DNA of 64,000 bases from Crenalkalicoccus roseus (GCF_004761865.1 NZ_SJDM01000002.1:102521-166520), one strand, 5' to 3'. Shown: positions 44,759 through 52,888, numbered from the stretch's first letter. The notes: generated by a model not told the origin, from the sequence alone. A program made the numbers and translations.

Positions 44759-44861
44759 AGCCGTTTCCACTCGGCCATGAACGCGGAAACGGCTCCAGGC
44801 CATCGTTTGCAGGGCAGAGTCACGCTCCCGGCCGGTCCCGGCCGTCCGCGATCTGCTCTAG
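44756..44861 (+). repeat. Intergenic palindromic repeat, module 1 (copy B)
   Basis: Starts with the TAG stop of the hydrolase gene (TAGAGCCGTTTCC). The perfect 11-bp inverted repeat GAGCCGTTTCC (44758-44768) / GGAAACGGCTC (44785-44795) encloses TCGGCCATGAACGC. Then come the conserved block GGGCAGAGTCACGCTCCCGG and the end ATCTGCTCTAG. Nearly identical to copies A and C. Confidence 0.9.
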
Positions 44862-44946
44862 GGCATTTTTCGTCCGCTGCTCCAGCCTTCCGATAGCCAG
44901 CCTCTTCACCCCTGCGGGTGAGGCCGCCTGAACGGGGTCCGCTCTA
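44857..44946 (+). repeat. Intergenic repeat, module 2 (copy B)
   Basis: Directly follows module 1 and fills the rest of the gap: TAGGGCATTTTTCG, then GCTGCTCCAG, AGCCTCTTCACCCC, a TCACCC/GGGTGA hairpin, GAGGCCGCCTGAACGGGG and GCTCTAG. The last CTA (44944-44946) is the TAG stop of the minus-strand DUF1028 gene, so this repeat pair runs exactly from one stop codon to the other. Confidence 0.85.
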
Positions 44947-45663
44947 GCGCCGGAAGCGGAGATCGAGGCCGCGGGCGCGCCAGCCGGCCTCGATGGCGTC
45001 GAGGTCGTGCCTGCCGGAGGGATTGGCCTTGCTCGGCGCGTCCCCGAGCCCCGGCTCCCGCTCCCGCCGCCAGATGCCGAGCAGGCGGCGCAGCTCCGCG
45101 AGCGGCTCCGGGTGGTCGTCCACGCGGAGGTTGATGTCGGGGAAGTCCTCGGTGGTGGTGAGCAGCAGCGCTGCGCTCTGCCGCCCGCGCCTGTCCCCGC
45201 CCGCCGCCTGTCCGGCGTCGAGCGCGGCGAGCAGGCGCTCCGGCAGGGGCAGGTCCCGGCCGGCCTGGAAGCGGGCGACGGTCTCCTCCAGCACCGCCGG
45301 ACCGGCGAGCATGTTGCCGGCGACGGAGAAGCCGGGCAGCGCCCGGTCGCCGCACCACTCCACGCAGTTCCGCCCGGTGAAGGCGGCGCTGCGCCCGTGC
45401 CGGTCCACCGCGTGCACCTGGCGGATCCCGCGCCCCTCGTCGCCGGCCAGCGCCCCCTCGATCGCCGCGGCGGGGGGAAGGCCGCGCGCCAGGGCGTCGA
45501 GGATGGCGGGGCCGAGATAGCGGTTGGTGAAGGACTGGGTGGAGACGGCGCCCACCCCCGCCCGCAGGAACGGGCAGCTCGCCCCCACGGCGAAGGCGCA
45601 GGTGGTAACGGCCACGGCGAAGGCGCCGGTGGCCGGATCATGGGCGACGATGGACCAGGTCAT
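44944..45663 (-). CDS. DUF1028 protein (Ntn-hydrolase-like)
   Basis: A 239-residue protein of the DUF1028 family, an Ntn-hydrolase-type fold with no defined substrate. The N-terminus (MTWSIVAHDPATGAFAVAV) and the SCPFLRAGVGAVSTQSFTN block are diagnostic; the VAGNMLAGPAVLEET segment is also typical. The start at 45663 follows GGGGAGTCCCG. Family members often sit near amino-acid or peptide catabolism genes. Its stop is supplied by the repeat. Confidence 0.88.
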   Translation of the reverse strand: MTWSIVAHDPATGAFAVAVTTCAFAVGASCPFLRAGVGAVSTQSFTNRYLGPAILDALARGLPPAAAIEGALAGDEGRGIRQVHAVDRHGRSAAFTGRNCVEWCGDRALPGFSVAGNMLAGPAVLEETVARFQAGRDLPLPERLLAALDAGQAAGGDRRGRQSAALLLTTTEDFPDINLRVDDHPEPLAELRRLLGIWRREREPGLGDAPSKANPSGRHDLDAIEAGWRARGLDLRFRR

Positions 45664-45757
45664 CGGGACTCCCCTGCCTCGATCGCCGCATCCTACGGCC
45701 ATTCGGCCGGGAGGGGAGGCGGGTCCGGTGCGGAGGGGGAAGGAGCTCGGCCGGCCC

Positions 45758-45786
45758 TTGCCGTCGAGTCGTGTGTTCCCTATCTG
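45758..45786 (+). promoter_or_regulatory. Predicted sigma-70 promoter of the ERF gene
   Basis: -35 TTGCCG (45758-45763), a 17-bp spacer and -10 TATCTG (45781-45786), about 70 bp ahead of the ERF start codon. Spacing is ideal and both boxes match consensus at four positions. Confidence 0.6.
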
Positions 45787-45789
45787 TTC
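45775..45789 (+). promoter_or_regulatory. LexA (SOS) box, alphaproteobacterial type
   Basis: GTTCCCTATCTGTTC is an exact GTTC-N7-GTTC, the direct-repeat LexA site established for alphaproteobacteria. It overlaps the predicted -10 element, where bound LexA would block transcription of the downstream ERF gene until DNA damage. Confidence 0.75.
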
Positions 45790-45854
45790 TTTCCACGCGG
45801 CGCGCGGCCGCCCCGGCCCCTCCGGTGCGCGTCCCCCCAGAACAGGACCGTCCG

Positions 45855-47147
45855 ATGAACGAGATCGTGCGCACCCCGGAGACTGGCGAGCCCCAGATGA
45901 GCGGCATCGTCAACCTCCGGGCCTATTGCGACCACAACAGCAAGATGCGGGAGAGCACCGACATCTCCCGCATCGCCCCGGCGCTCGTGCGGGCCCAGGC
46001 GGCGATGGAGAACCCGGCCCGCAACCGCTCGGTGCAGGTGCGGACCCAGGCCGGCTCCTACAATTTCCGCTACGCGACGCTCGACCGCATCACCGACATG
46101 ACCCGCCGCGTGCTGGCGGAGAACGGGCTCTGCATCCTGCAGCCCATCGTCAGCACCGAGCGCGGCCCCGCCCTGGTCACCCGCCTGCTGCACGAAAGCG
46201 GGCAGTGGATGGAGTGCGAGGTGGCGCTGCCGCCGCTCGGCCAGAACCCGCAGGCCTTCGGCTCCGTCGTCACCTACATCCGCCGCTATGCCATCAGCGC
46301 CATGCTGAACATCGCCCCGGACGAGGACGACGACGCCAACCGCGCCGCCGGCAACCACTACGCCGACCTCGCGCCGCGGCGCGAGCGCGGCCGCCCCGCG
46401 GCGGAGGCGGAGGCCGGCCGCGCCGACGAGGGGCCGGCCGAGATCGGCGAGGTGGTGGGCGAGGCGGTGGCCCGCGTGCTGCTGAACCGCGCCCGCCTGG
46501 CCGAGGGGGTGGAGGAGGGCCACGCCCTGCTCGAGGACTGGATCCGCCGCATGAGCGTGCTCGAGCAGCTCCGCGGCACCAGGGCCTGGGAGGCGCTGGA
46601 GCGCGAGCTCGGCGCCGGGCTGAAGCGCTCCCTCGGCACCGAGCCGGCGGCGGCCTTCGTCGCCGCGCTGCGCGCCACCGAGCCGCAGCATGTCGAGGCG
46701 CTGCAGCAGCACTGGGAGGGCAGGTGGGCCGAGACCCTCGCCGCCATGCAGCAGGAGGCCCCGGCCACCTTCGCCCTGCTGCGTCGCCACGTGGCGAGCC
46801 AGATCGCCCGCGTCCGCGCCGCGGCGGCCGCCAACCGCACCCCCCAGGCCGAGCGCCGCGCCGGCGGGGAGGAGGCGCGCCCCCGCGGCGGCGAGCGCGC
46901 GGCGGAGGCGCCCGCGGGCCTGGTGCTGCGCAGCGCCGAGGGCGAGGTCCTCTCCGAGCCGATCGGCGATCCGGTGGCCTTCGCCCATGCCTATGCGAAG
47001 GCGTGGAACGCGGTGCCGCCCGAGGCGCGCAGCCTGCTCGCGCGGCGGAACGTCCGCGCGCTCGGCCAGGCGGCGCGGCACGCCGCGGCGCGGCAGGTGC
47101 TCGACCGGCTCGGCGCCGAGGAGGCGCCGCAGCCGGCGGCGGGCTGA
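45855..47147 (+). CDS. ERF-family single-strand DNA annealing protein
   Basis: A 430-residue protein with an ERF-superfamily core at about residues 35-165: YNFRYATLDRITDMTRRVL, ENGLCILQPI and the signature GSVVTYIRRYAISAMLNI followed by EDDDAN. ERF proteins anneal complementary single strands and are best known from phages. The C-terminal 265 residues are acidic-basic, helical and alanine-rich, much longer than in typical phage ERF (about 200). No phage or exonuclease genes are adjacent. A LexA box lies on its promoter, so it is probably a DNA-damage-inducible chromosomal repair factor. The start at 45855 is the first ATG after the promoter, with a weak ribosome site. Confidence 0.88.
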   Translation: MNEIVRTPETGEPQMSGIVNLRAYCDHNSKMRESTDISRIAPALVRAQAAMENPARNRSVQVRTQAGSYNFRYATLDRITDMTRRVLAENGLCILQPIVSTERGPALVTRLLHESGQWMECEVALPPLGQNPQAFGSVVTYIRRYAISAMLNIAPDEDDDANRAAGNHYADLAPRRERGRPAAEAEAGRADEGPAEIGEVVGEAVARVLLNRARLAEGVEEGHALLEDWIRRMSVLEQLRGTRAWEALERELGAGLKRSLGTEPAAAFVAALRATEPQHVEALQQHWEGRWAETLAAMQQEAPATFALLRRHVASQIARVRAAAAANRTPQAERRAGGEEARPRGGERAAEAPAGLVLRSAEGEVLSEPIGDPVAFAHAYAKAWNAVPPEARSLLARRNVRALGQAARHAAARQVLDRLGAEEAPQPAAG

Positions 47148-47275
47148 TCCCGGCGGGGCGGTTGCGCGGCCGGTCGGGCGGCGGCACTGTCCGCCCCCGG
47201 CCCCCCGGCCGCCTGCCCCGCGCGCGGAGGAGGGCGGCCGGCGGGCGCGACAAGAACGGACCGGGAGACGCCCCC

Positions 47276-48274
47276 ATGACCCAGCCCTCCACCCCCCGCC
47301 TCGGCCGGCGCGATGCCGCGCTGCTGGCGCTCGCCGCCGCGCTCGGCCTGCCGCGCGGCGCCGCCGCCCAGGGCGCCTGGCCGGAGCGCCCGGTGCGCCT
47401 GATCGTGCCCTTCGGCGCCGGCGGCGCGATCGACACGCTCTCCCGCACCGTCGCCCAGGCCTTCCCCGCCCATGCCAACGGCCAGAACCTGATCGTCGAG
47501 AACCGCAGCGGCGCCGGCGGCACCATCGCCGGCAACGTCACCGCCCAGGCGCGGCCGGACGGCTACACCCTGATGATGGGCGATCTCGGCGCCAACGCCA
47601 TCGGCAGGGAGCTGCAGCCCAGCCTGCCCTACGACCCGATGACGGCCTTCACCCCGATCTGCCACCTGGTGACGCTGCCGCTGGTGCTGGTCGTCCCGGC
47701 CTCGGTTCCCGCGAACGACGCCCCAAGCTTCTTCGAATACGCCCGGCGGCAGGGAGACATCCCCTACGCCCATCCCGGCGTCGGCTACATCGGCCATCTG
47801 GCGCAGGAGCTGATGCTGCGCGAGGCCGGGCTGCGCATGACGCCGGTGCCCTACCGCAGCGGCGCCGAGGTGCTGCGCAGCCTGCTCGCCAACGAGACGC
47901 AGAGCGCCATCATCACCGTCTCCACCTCCCTGCCGCAGATCCGCGAGGGGAAGCTGAAGGCGCTCGCCATCGCCTCGAAGGACCCGGTGGAGCAGTTGCC
48001 GGGGGTGCGGCCGCTGGCGGAGACCCTGCCCGGCTTCGACGCCTCGGTCTGGCACGGCATCCTCGGCCCGGCCGGGATGGCGCCCAACCTCGTCACCGCC
48101 ATCAACCGCGTCTTCAACGCCACGATCCAGGTGCCGGAGGTGCGCCGCTCGGTGGAGCAGACCCAGGCCGGGCGCGTGGTCGGCGGCACGCCGGAGGAGT
48201 TCGCCGCGCGCATCCGCGCCGATTACGAGCGCTGGACACCGGTGATCCGCGCCGCCGGCATCCGCACGGAGTAG
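47276..48274 (+). CDS. Bug-type tripartite tricarboxylate transporter binding protein
   Basis: A 332-residue periplasmic binding protein of the Bug/TctC family. A Tat-like signal (LGRRDAALLALAAALGLP) ends near AAA-Q. The mature start is typical (WPERPVRLIVPFGAGGAID), as are VENRSGAGGTIAGN and VPYRSGAEVLRSLLANE. It binds a carboxylate-type solute. No tctA/tctB membrane genes are adjacent; such orphan Bug genes are abundant in this group of bacteria. The ATG follows CCGGGAGACG. Confidence 0.93.
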   Translation: MTQPSTPRLGRRDAALLALAAALGLPRGAAAQGAWPERPVRLIVPFGAGGAIDTLSRTVAQAFPAHANGQNLIVENRSGAGGTIAGNVTAQARPDGYTLMMGDLGANAIGRELQPSLPYDPMTAFTPICHLVTLPLVLVVPASVPANDAPSFFEYARRQGDIPYAHPGVGYIGHLAQELMLREAGLRMTPVPYRSGAEVLRSLLANETQSAIITVSTSLPQIREGKLKALAIASKDPVEQLPGVRPLAETLPGFDASVWHGILGPAGMAPNLVTAINRVFNATIQVPEVRRSVEQTQAGRVVGGTPEEFAARIRADYERWTPVIRAAGIRTE

Positions 48275-48279
48275 CGCCG

Positions 48280-49074
48280 ATGCGCGAGATGCCGGGCGCC
48301 GCCGCGCCGGTTCCCGCCCGCCCGGCGGCGACCGTGCTCGTGCTGCGCGACGGGCCGGAGGGGCTGGAGGTGTTCATGGTGGTGCGCCACCACCAGATCG
48401 ACTTCGCCTCCGGCGCCCTGGTCTTCCCCGGCGGGCGGGTGGAGGAGGGGGACCACGCCATCGCCGCCGCCCTGCCGGGCGAAGACCCGCTGAACCCGTT
48501 CCGCGTCGCCGCGATCCGCGAGGCCTTCGAGGAATGCGGCCTGCTGCTGGCGCGGCACGAGGACGGCACGCCGCTGCCCCATGACCGCGCCGAGGCCATC
48601 ACCGCCGCGCACCAGGCGGCGGTGAACGCCGGCGCCCTCTCCTTCGCGGCGCTGCTGCGGGCGGAGCGGCTGGTGCCGGACCTCGCGGCGCTTGCGCATT
48701 TCGCGCACTGGATCACGCCGTCCGACCTGCCGAAGCGCTTCGACACCCACTTCTTCCTCGCCCCTGCCCCGCCCGGCCATGCCGGGACGCATGACGGGCA
48801 GGAGGCGGTGGAAAGCCTGTGGATCCGCCCCCCGCTGGCGGTGGCCGAGGCGGAGGCCGGGCGGCGCACCCTGGTCTTCGCCACCCGCCTCAACCTGGAG
48901 CGGCTGGCACGCTTCGCCGATGCCGCTGCCGCCTTCGCCGCCGCCGCGGCCACGCCCGTGGTGACGGTGCAGCCGGAGGTCGAGAAGGCCGCGGACGGCG
49001 CCCTGCGCATGCGCATCCCGGTGGAGGCGGGCTATGGCGGCCCGCTCTTCCCGCTCGGCCGCCGCGCCATGTAG
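48280..49074 (+). CDS. Nudix hydrolase
   Basis: A 264-residue Nudix protein. The Nudix helix reads REAFEECGLLL, preceded by VFPGGRVEEGD, so the metal-binding glutamates are present. The long insertion between the GG and RE parts and the length resemble the NUDT19/RPP-like acyl-CoA or dinucleotide-type group. Substrate unknown. It starts 5 bp after the Bug gene, so the two may be co-transcribed. Confidence 0.9.
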   Translation: MREMPGAAAPVPARPAATVLVLRDGPEGLEVFMVVRHHQIDFASGALVFPGGRVEEGDHAIAAALPGEDPLNPFRVAAIREAFEECGLLLARHEDGTPLPHDRAEAITAAHQAAVNAGALSFAALLRAERLVPDLAALAHFAHWITPSDLPKRFDTHFFLAPAPPGHAGTHDGQEAVESLWIRPPLAVAEAEAGRRTLVFATRLNLERLARFADAAAAFAAAAATPVVTVQPEVEKAADGALRMRIPVEAGYGGPLFPLGRRAM

Positions 49075-49088
49075 CGCGCCGCCCGCCC

Positions 49089-49391
49089 TCAGCGCGGCTG
49101 GGCGTCGATCGGCCCCGTGACCACCGGTACCACCGGCACGCCCTCGATCGCCGCGGGCAGGTGCGGCAGCACCGAGGCGTCGCGGACGCCGAGCCGGATC
49201 GCCGGCTCCCCCGCCGGCCCCTGGCCGACCGACACCATGGTGACGCCGGGGATCGCCATCAGCGCCGCCTCGTGCCGCTGGCGCACCGCCTCGGCGCGGC
49301 CGGCGGGCGCCGGCTCGGCCGGGTGGTAGGGGATCGGGCCGGTGTCCGGGGCGGGGCCGGAGCCGGGCGGTCCGTCGAATTGCTGCGTCAT
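49089..49391 (-). CDS. Small protein similar to the N-terminal domain of its neighbour
   Basis: A 100-residue protein with a glycine/proline-rich N-terminus and a C-terminal alpha/beta unit (VRQRHEAALMAIPGVTMVSV, VRDASVLPHLP, then GVPVVPVVTGPIDAQPR). The last part parallels the pre-protease region of the upstream gene (VPVQQIPCGVIDAQPH), suggesting a stand-alone copy of that domain. The start follows GGAGAGAGGGCGAGC. It is downstream of the protease-like gene on the same strand. Confidence 0.6.
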   Translation of the reverse strand: MTQQFDGPPGSGPAPDTGPIPYHPAEPAPAGRAEAVRQRHEAALMAIPGVTMVSVGQGPAGEPAIRLGVRDASVLPHLPAAIEGVPVVPVVTGPIDAQPR

Positions 49392-49514
49392 GCTCGCCCT
49401 CTCTCCTCTCTCCCTCGCGCGGGGGGAGAGTATCGCAGGCGGGGCGGCGGCGGCCACGCGCCGCCGCCTCGGCCGGCCCGGCGCCTGAAGCGTGCGGGCA
49501 TCCTCACCCGTTCA

Positions 49515-49530
49515 GGCGGGTCCGCCCGCC
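49515..49530 (-). terminator. Hairpin after the NAL1-like gene
   Basis: GGCGGG (49515-49520) pairs with CCCGCC (49525-49530) around TCCG, immediately downstream of the stop codon of the minus-strand protease-like gene. A second GGCGGCGG/CCGCCGCC hairpin lies near 49445-49470. Confidence 0.35.
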
Positions 49531-50727
49531 TCAGGTGTAGAGGCGGATCCTGAGTGCGCTCAGCACCCGCCCGATCTTGTTGGCGAAGGTCATCCCGCCG
49601 CCGCCGGCAAAGAGCAGCCCGACCGGTTCGCGCTGCGTGCTCCAGCGCCAGATGAGCGAGCCGGAATCGCCGCCCGCCGAGAAATTGCCCGAGCCGGTCG
49701 AGCGGATCCCGATCTGGTCGCGGAACAGCGCCACCCGGCCGCCGCCGAAATTCACGTTGATCGAGGCGGCGATGTCGGTGACGCGGCCCTGGGTGAGCTG
49801 CGTGGTCCGCCCGCTCTTGCCCACGATCATGCCGAGCGCCGGCGCCAGCGGCGTCGCCCCCACCCGGAAGTAGCGCACCGTGCCGCCGGAGAGATACATC
49901 AGCTCCCGCCGCACGCGGTCTGGCCAGGCCCAGCCGGTGGCGCAGTCCACGTAATTCGCCGCGCCGCCGAAGCTGATCGGCACCCAGCTGTGCAGGATCG
50001 CCACCTGGTCCGCCGGGCACCGGCCGCCGTCGAACGGCCCGGGCTGGCAGATGCAGTCGCCGTACTTGCCGGCGTTGGAGTTGGCGAGGACGTGGTTGTT
50101 GCTCAGGATCAGCAGCCGGCTGCTGGTCGGCGGCGACAGGCCGGTGGCGAGGCAGCCGAGCGTCCCGGCCGTGATCGCATGGTGCCCGACCGAGATCCCG
50201 CCGGGCGCGGGCCGCAGCCGCATCCGGTGCGGCTGGGCGTCTATGACGCCGCACGGGATCTGCTGCACCGGCACCTCGGAGAGGGCGCGCGTGCCCGCGG
50301 ACCGCGCCACCCTCGCCTGCAGCCGCTCGGCCGCCATCGGCTCGACGGTGTAGAGGGTGAGCGCCGCCTTGCCGAGTTCGAGGTTGGTGGCGAGGCCGCT
50401 CGCCAGCGCCTCCGCGTCCGGGAAGCCGATGCCGACGCCGACGATGCCCTCCGCCTCCGCGGCCTGCGCCGGCACCTCCTCGCCGGTGGCGGCGAGGAGG
50501 GTCTTCTCGATCTCGTCGCGCAGCGCCAGCAGGTCCCCGTCCACGCCGGACAGGGCCTCGCGCAGCGCCGCGTCGTCGGCCTCCGCCTGGGCGGAGGCGG
50601 CATCGGCGTCGGGCGCCTCGAAACGCTCTCCCTGCGCCGGGGGCTCCGCCCCGGGCCGTTCCGCGCCGCCACCGCCGCCAGGAGTCTCGAAGCGTCCTGA
50701 CCTGTCGTCATTCGTGCCGCTCGGCAT
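49531..50727 (-). CDS. NAL1-like trypsin-fold serine peptidase homologue
   Basis: A 398-residue protein: low-complexity acidic N-terminus (1-60), a small alpha/beta domain (about 60-165) and a chymotrypsin-like domain (about 170-398). The catalytic triad is intact: His212 in SNNHVLANSN, Asp261 in NYVDCATG and Ser355 in GGDSGSLIW. This arrangement matches the bacterial relatives of plant NARROW LEAF 1. No signal peptide is visible, so it may act in the cytoplasm or leave by another route. The start at 50727 follows GCGAGGGAGATCCCGTC. Biological target unknown. Confidence 0.85.
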   Translation of the reverse strand: MPSGTNDDRSGRFETPGGGGGAERPGAEPPAQGERFEAPDADAASAQAEADDAALREALSGVDGDLLALRDEIEKTLLAATGEEVPAQAAEAEGIVGVGIGFPDAEALASGLATNLELGKAALTLYTVEPMAAERLQARVARSAGTRALSEVPVQQIPCGVIDAQPHRMRLRPAPGGISVGHHAITAGTLGCLATGLSPPTSSRLLILSNNHVLANSNAGKYGDCICQPGPFDGGRCPADQVAILHSWVPISFGGAANYVDCATGWAWPDRVRRELMYLSGGTVRYFRVGATPLAPALGMIVGKSGRTTQLTQGRVTDIAASINVNFGGGRVALFRDQIGIRSTGSGNFSAGGDSGSLIWRWSTQREPVGLLFAGGGGMTFANKIGRVLSALRIRLYT

Positions 50728-50900
50728 GACGGGATCTCCCTCGCGCATCCGCCACCGGGCGGACGGAGGGGAAGCATCGGTCCCGCGGCACGGCGCCCTC
50801 TGTGCGCGGCCACACAGGAGGCGAGGGAGATGGCGGCGCCTCGACCGAAGGCTCTCCCTCTCGCAGGATGCGCGCATCCGATCCGCAGGGAGATGCCGCC

Positions 50901-51893
50901 ATGGCCCGCACCCTCGTCCTCGCCGCCGCCCAGCTCGGGCCGATCCAGAAGGCGGAGGGCCGCGACGTCGCCGTCGGGCGCATGGTGCGGCTGATGGAGA
51001 AGGCGCACCGGCGCGGCGCCGAGGTGGTGGTCTTCCCGGAACTGGCGCTGACCACCTTCTTCCCGCGCTGGTACGAGGAGGAGCCGGAGCGCGCCGATCG
51101 CTGGTTCGAGACCGCGCTGCCCTCGGCGGCGACGGCCCCGCTGTTCGAGGCGGCGCGCCGCTACGGCATCGGCTTCCATCTCGGCTACGCCGAACTCGCC
51201 CATGAGCCGGACGCCGCCGGCCGGATGCGGAAGCGCCGCTTCAACACGGCGGTCTATGTCCACCCCTCGGGCGAGATCGTGCTCAAGTACCGCAAGGTCC
51301 ACCTGCCCGGCCATGCCGAGTACGACCCGCGGCGCGGGGTCCAGCACCTGGAGAAGCGCTACTTCGAGGTCGGCGATCTCGGCTTCCCGGTGGTCCGCGC
51401 GCCGCTCGGCGGCACCGAGGCCAATATCGGCCTGATGATCTGCAACGACCGGCGCTGGCCGGAGGCCTGGCGCGTGCTCGGGCTGCAGCAGGTGGAGCTG
51501 GTCATGCTCGGCTACAACACGCCCAGCCTGAACATGGAGAACCGGGGCTTCGAGGCGCACCACCTGCGCGTCTTCCACTCCCACCTCTCGGTGCAGGCGG
51601 GCTGCTACCAGAACGCCTGCTTCGCCGCCGCCGTGGCCAAGGCCGGCACGGAGGACGGGCACGAGCTGTTCGGCCACTCCATCATCGTCAACCCACAGGG
51701 CGAGATCATGGCCCAGGCCACCTCCTGGGAGGACGAGCTGATCGTGGCGGAGTGCGACCTCTCGATGTGCGACCTCGGCCGGCGCACCATCTTCGACTTC
51801 GCCCGCCACCGCCGCCCCGAGGCCTATGGCCGCATCACCGCCCAGGTCGGCAGCGAGGCCCCGCCCGCCTGGCGGCCGCGCCCGGCCGGGTGA
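50901..51893 (+). CDS. N-carbamoyl-D-amino-acid hydrolase (nitrilase superfamily)
   Basis: A 330-residue C-N hydrolase with the Glu-Lys-Cys triad at Glu47 (FPELAL), Lys132 (YRKVHLPG) and Cys181 (LMICNDRRWPE). NDRRWPEAWRVLGLQ after the Cys is characteristic of N-carbamoyl-D-amino-acid amidohydrolases, which release the D-amino acid, CO2 and ammonia in the hydantoin pathway. It is convergent with a hydantoin-racemase-like gene, which supports that role. A hydantoinase-family amidohydrolase lies 7 kb further on. Confidence 0.88.
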   Translation: MARTLVLAAAQLGPIQKAEGRDVAVGRMVRLMEKAHRRGAEVVVFPELALTTFFPRWYEEEPERADRWFETALPSAATAPLFEAARRYGIGFHLGYAELAHEPDAAGRMRKRRFNTAVYVHPSGEIVLKYRKVHLPGHAEYDPRRGVQHLEKRYFEVGDLGFPVVRAPLGGTEANIGLMICNDRRWPEAWRVLGLQQVELVMLGYNTPSLNMENRGFEAHHLRVFHSHLSVQAGCYQNACFAAAVAKAGTEDGHELFGHSIIVNPQGEIMAQATSWEDELIVAECDLSMCDLGRRTIFDFARHRRPEAYGRITAQVGSEAPPAWRPRPAG

Positions 51894-51919
51894 GGCGGGC
51901 CGATCCGGGCGCGCCCCGG

Positions 51920-52020
51920 GAGCGGCCCCGTTCCGGCGGCCTCGCCGGAACGGGCGAAGAGGCTCGCACGATCGGCGAACCGGAGCATGCGCCGCGAGCC
52001 AGGGCGAAGGGAACATGCTG
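51920..52020 (-). repeat. Intergenic repeat, module 2 (copy C)
   Basis: On the minus strand, directly following module 1. It contains GCATGTTCCCTTCGCCCTGG, GTGCGAGCCTCTTCGCC and a perfect 12-bp inverted repeat CCCGTTCCGGCG (51927-51938) / CGCCGGAACGGG (51943-51954). Same order of blocks as copies B and D. Confidence 0.8.
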
Positions 52021-52125
52021 CAGAGCGGATCGCGGACGGCTGGGAACGGCCGGGAGCGTGACTCTGCCCTGCAAACGATGGCCTGGAGCCGTTTTCGCGT
52101 TCATGGCCGCGTGGAAACGGCTCTA
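52021..52125 (-). repeat. Intergenic palindromic repeat, module 1 (copy C)
   Basis: Minus-strand copy, nearly identical to copies A and B: TAGAGCCGTTTCC, inverted repeat partner AAACGGCTCC, GCAGGGCAGAGTCACGCTCC and GCGATCCGCTCTG. The first three bases on the minus strand (52125-52123) are the TAG stop of the racemase-like gene. Confidence 0.88.
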
Positions 52126-52788
52126 GGCCTCCCGCGCGCCCTGCCCGGACAGGGCGGCGAGCAGCGCCTGCGCCCCCGCCGCCCGGCAGGGCTCGATCAC
52201 GGGAAGGCCGGCCGCGTCCTCGGCGGCGTGGACATGCCCGGCGAGCCCGGCGCAGCCCAGCACCACCGCCTCCGCCCCCCGCCCGGCCAGGGTGCGCGCC
52301 GCCTGTCGCAGACGTTCCCGCGGCGCGTGCGGATCGGTCAGCGTCTCCATCGGCAGGTTCAGCGCCTCGTAGCCGGCCAGCCGCGCCTCCACCCCCATCG
52401 CCTGCAGCACCCGGAGCTGGCGGGGGCGGGAGGTGTCGAGGAAGCCGACGATGCCGAAGCGCTCGGCGCGCGCCAGGGCGGCGGCCACGGCGCAGCGCAG
52501 CATCCCGAGCACCGGCCGCGCGGTGGCCGTGCGCGCCGCCTCCAGCCCCGGATCGGACGCGCAGGCGATCACGTAGGCCAGGGCCTGCTCCCTCTCCACG
52601 AGGCGGCAGAGCGGCTCCGCGACGCCATGCCAGTCCCGCCAGGTGGCGATGGCGGGCGGCCCCTGCTCGAGCCGCATCACCTCCATCCGCGGCAGCCCCG
52701 GCGCGGCGAAGGGCGCCAGCGCGGCGGCGATGCCCGCGGTGCAGGAGGCCGAGCTGTTGGGGTTGATGACGAGGATGCGGTCGCCCAT
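52123..52788 (-). CDS. Hydantoin/Asp-Glu racemase-family protein
   Basis: A 221-residue protein of the Asp/Glu/hydantoin racemase family with the two-cysteine active site: Cys76 in VIACASDPG and Cys179 in VLGCAGLAG. The ILVINPNSS start is characteristic of hydantoin racemases. It would interconvert enantiomers of 5-substituted hydantoins or a similar ring. It is tail to tail with the N-carbamoyl hydrolase gene. The start follows GAGGCTTCACAG; its stop lies in a dispersed repeat. Confidence 0.86.
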   Translation of the reverse strand: MGDRILVINPNSSASCTAGIAAALAPFAAPGLPRMEVMRLEQGPPAIATWRDWHGVAEPLCRLVEREQALAYVIACASDPGLEAARTATARPVLGMLRCAVAAALARAERFGIVGFLDTSRPRQLRVLQAMGVEARLAGYEALNLPMETLTDPHAPRERLRQAARTLAGRGAEAVVLGCAGLAGHVHAAEDAAGLPVIEPCRAAGAQALLAALSGQGAREA

Positions 52789-52858
52789 CTGTGAAGCCTC
52801 GCGCGGCGCGCCGCGTTGGGCAAGCGGCGGACGCCGCCGGCCGGACGCGCCGTTCCGC

Positions 52859-52888
52859 TTGATCGCAGGGGCGGCGCGGGGCCATATT
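52859..52888 (+). promoter_or_regulatory. Possible promoter of the DUF983 gene
   Basis: TTGATC (52859-52864), an 18-bp spacer and CATATT (52883-52888), about 80 bp before the start codon, in the only locally AT-richer patch of the divergent gap. Each box matches consensus at four positions. Confidence 0.3.

Noticed and set aside
45855..49074. Prophage or integrated element around the ERF gene
   Set aside because: Neighbours are a DUF1028 enzyme, a Bug binding protein and a Nudix hydrolase with the same composition; no integrase, structural phage gene or attachment site is seen.
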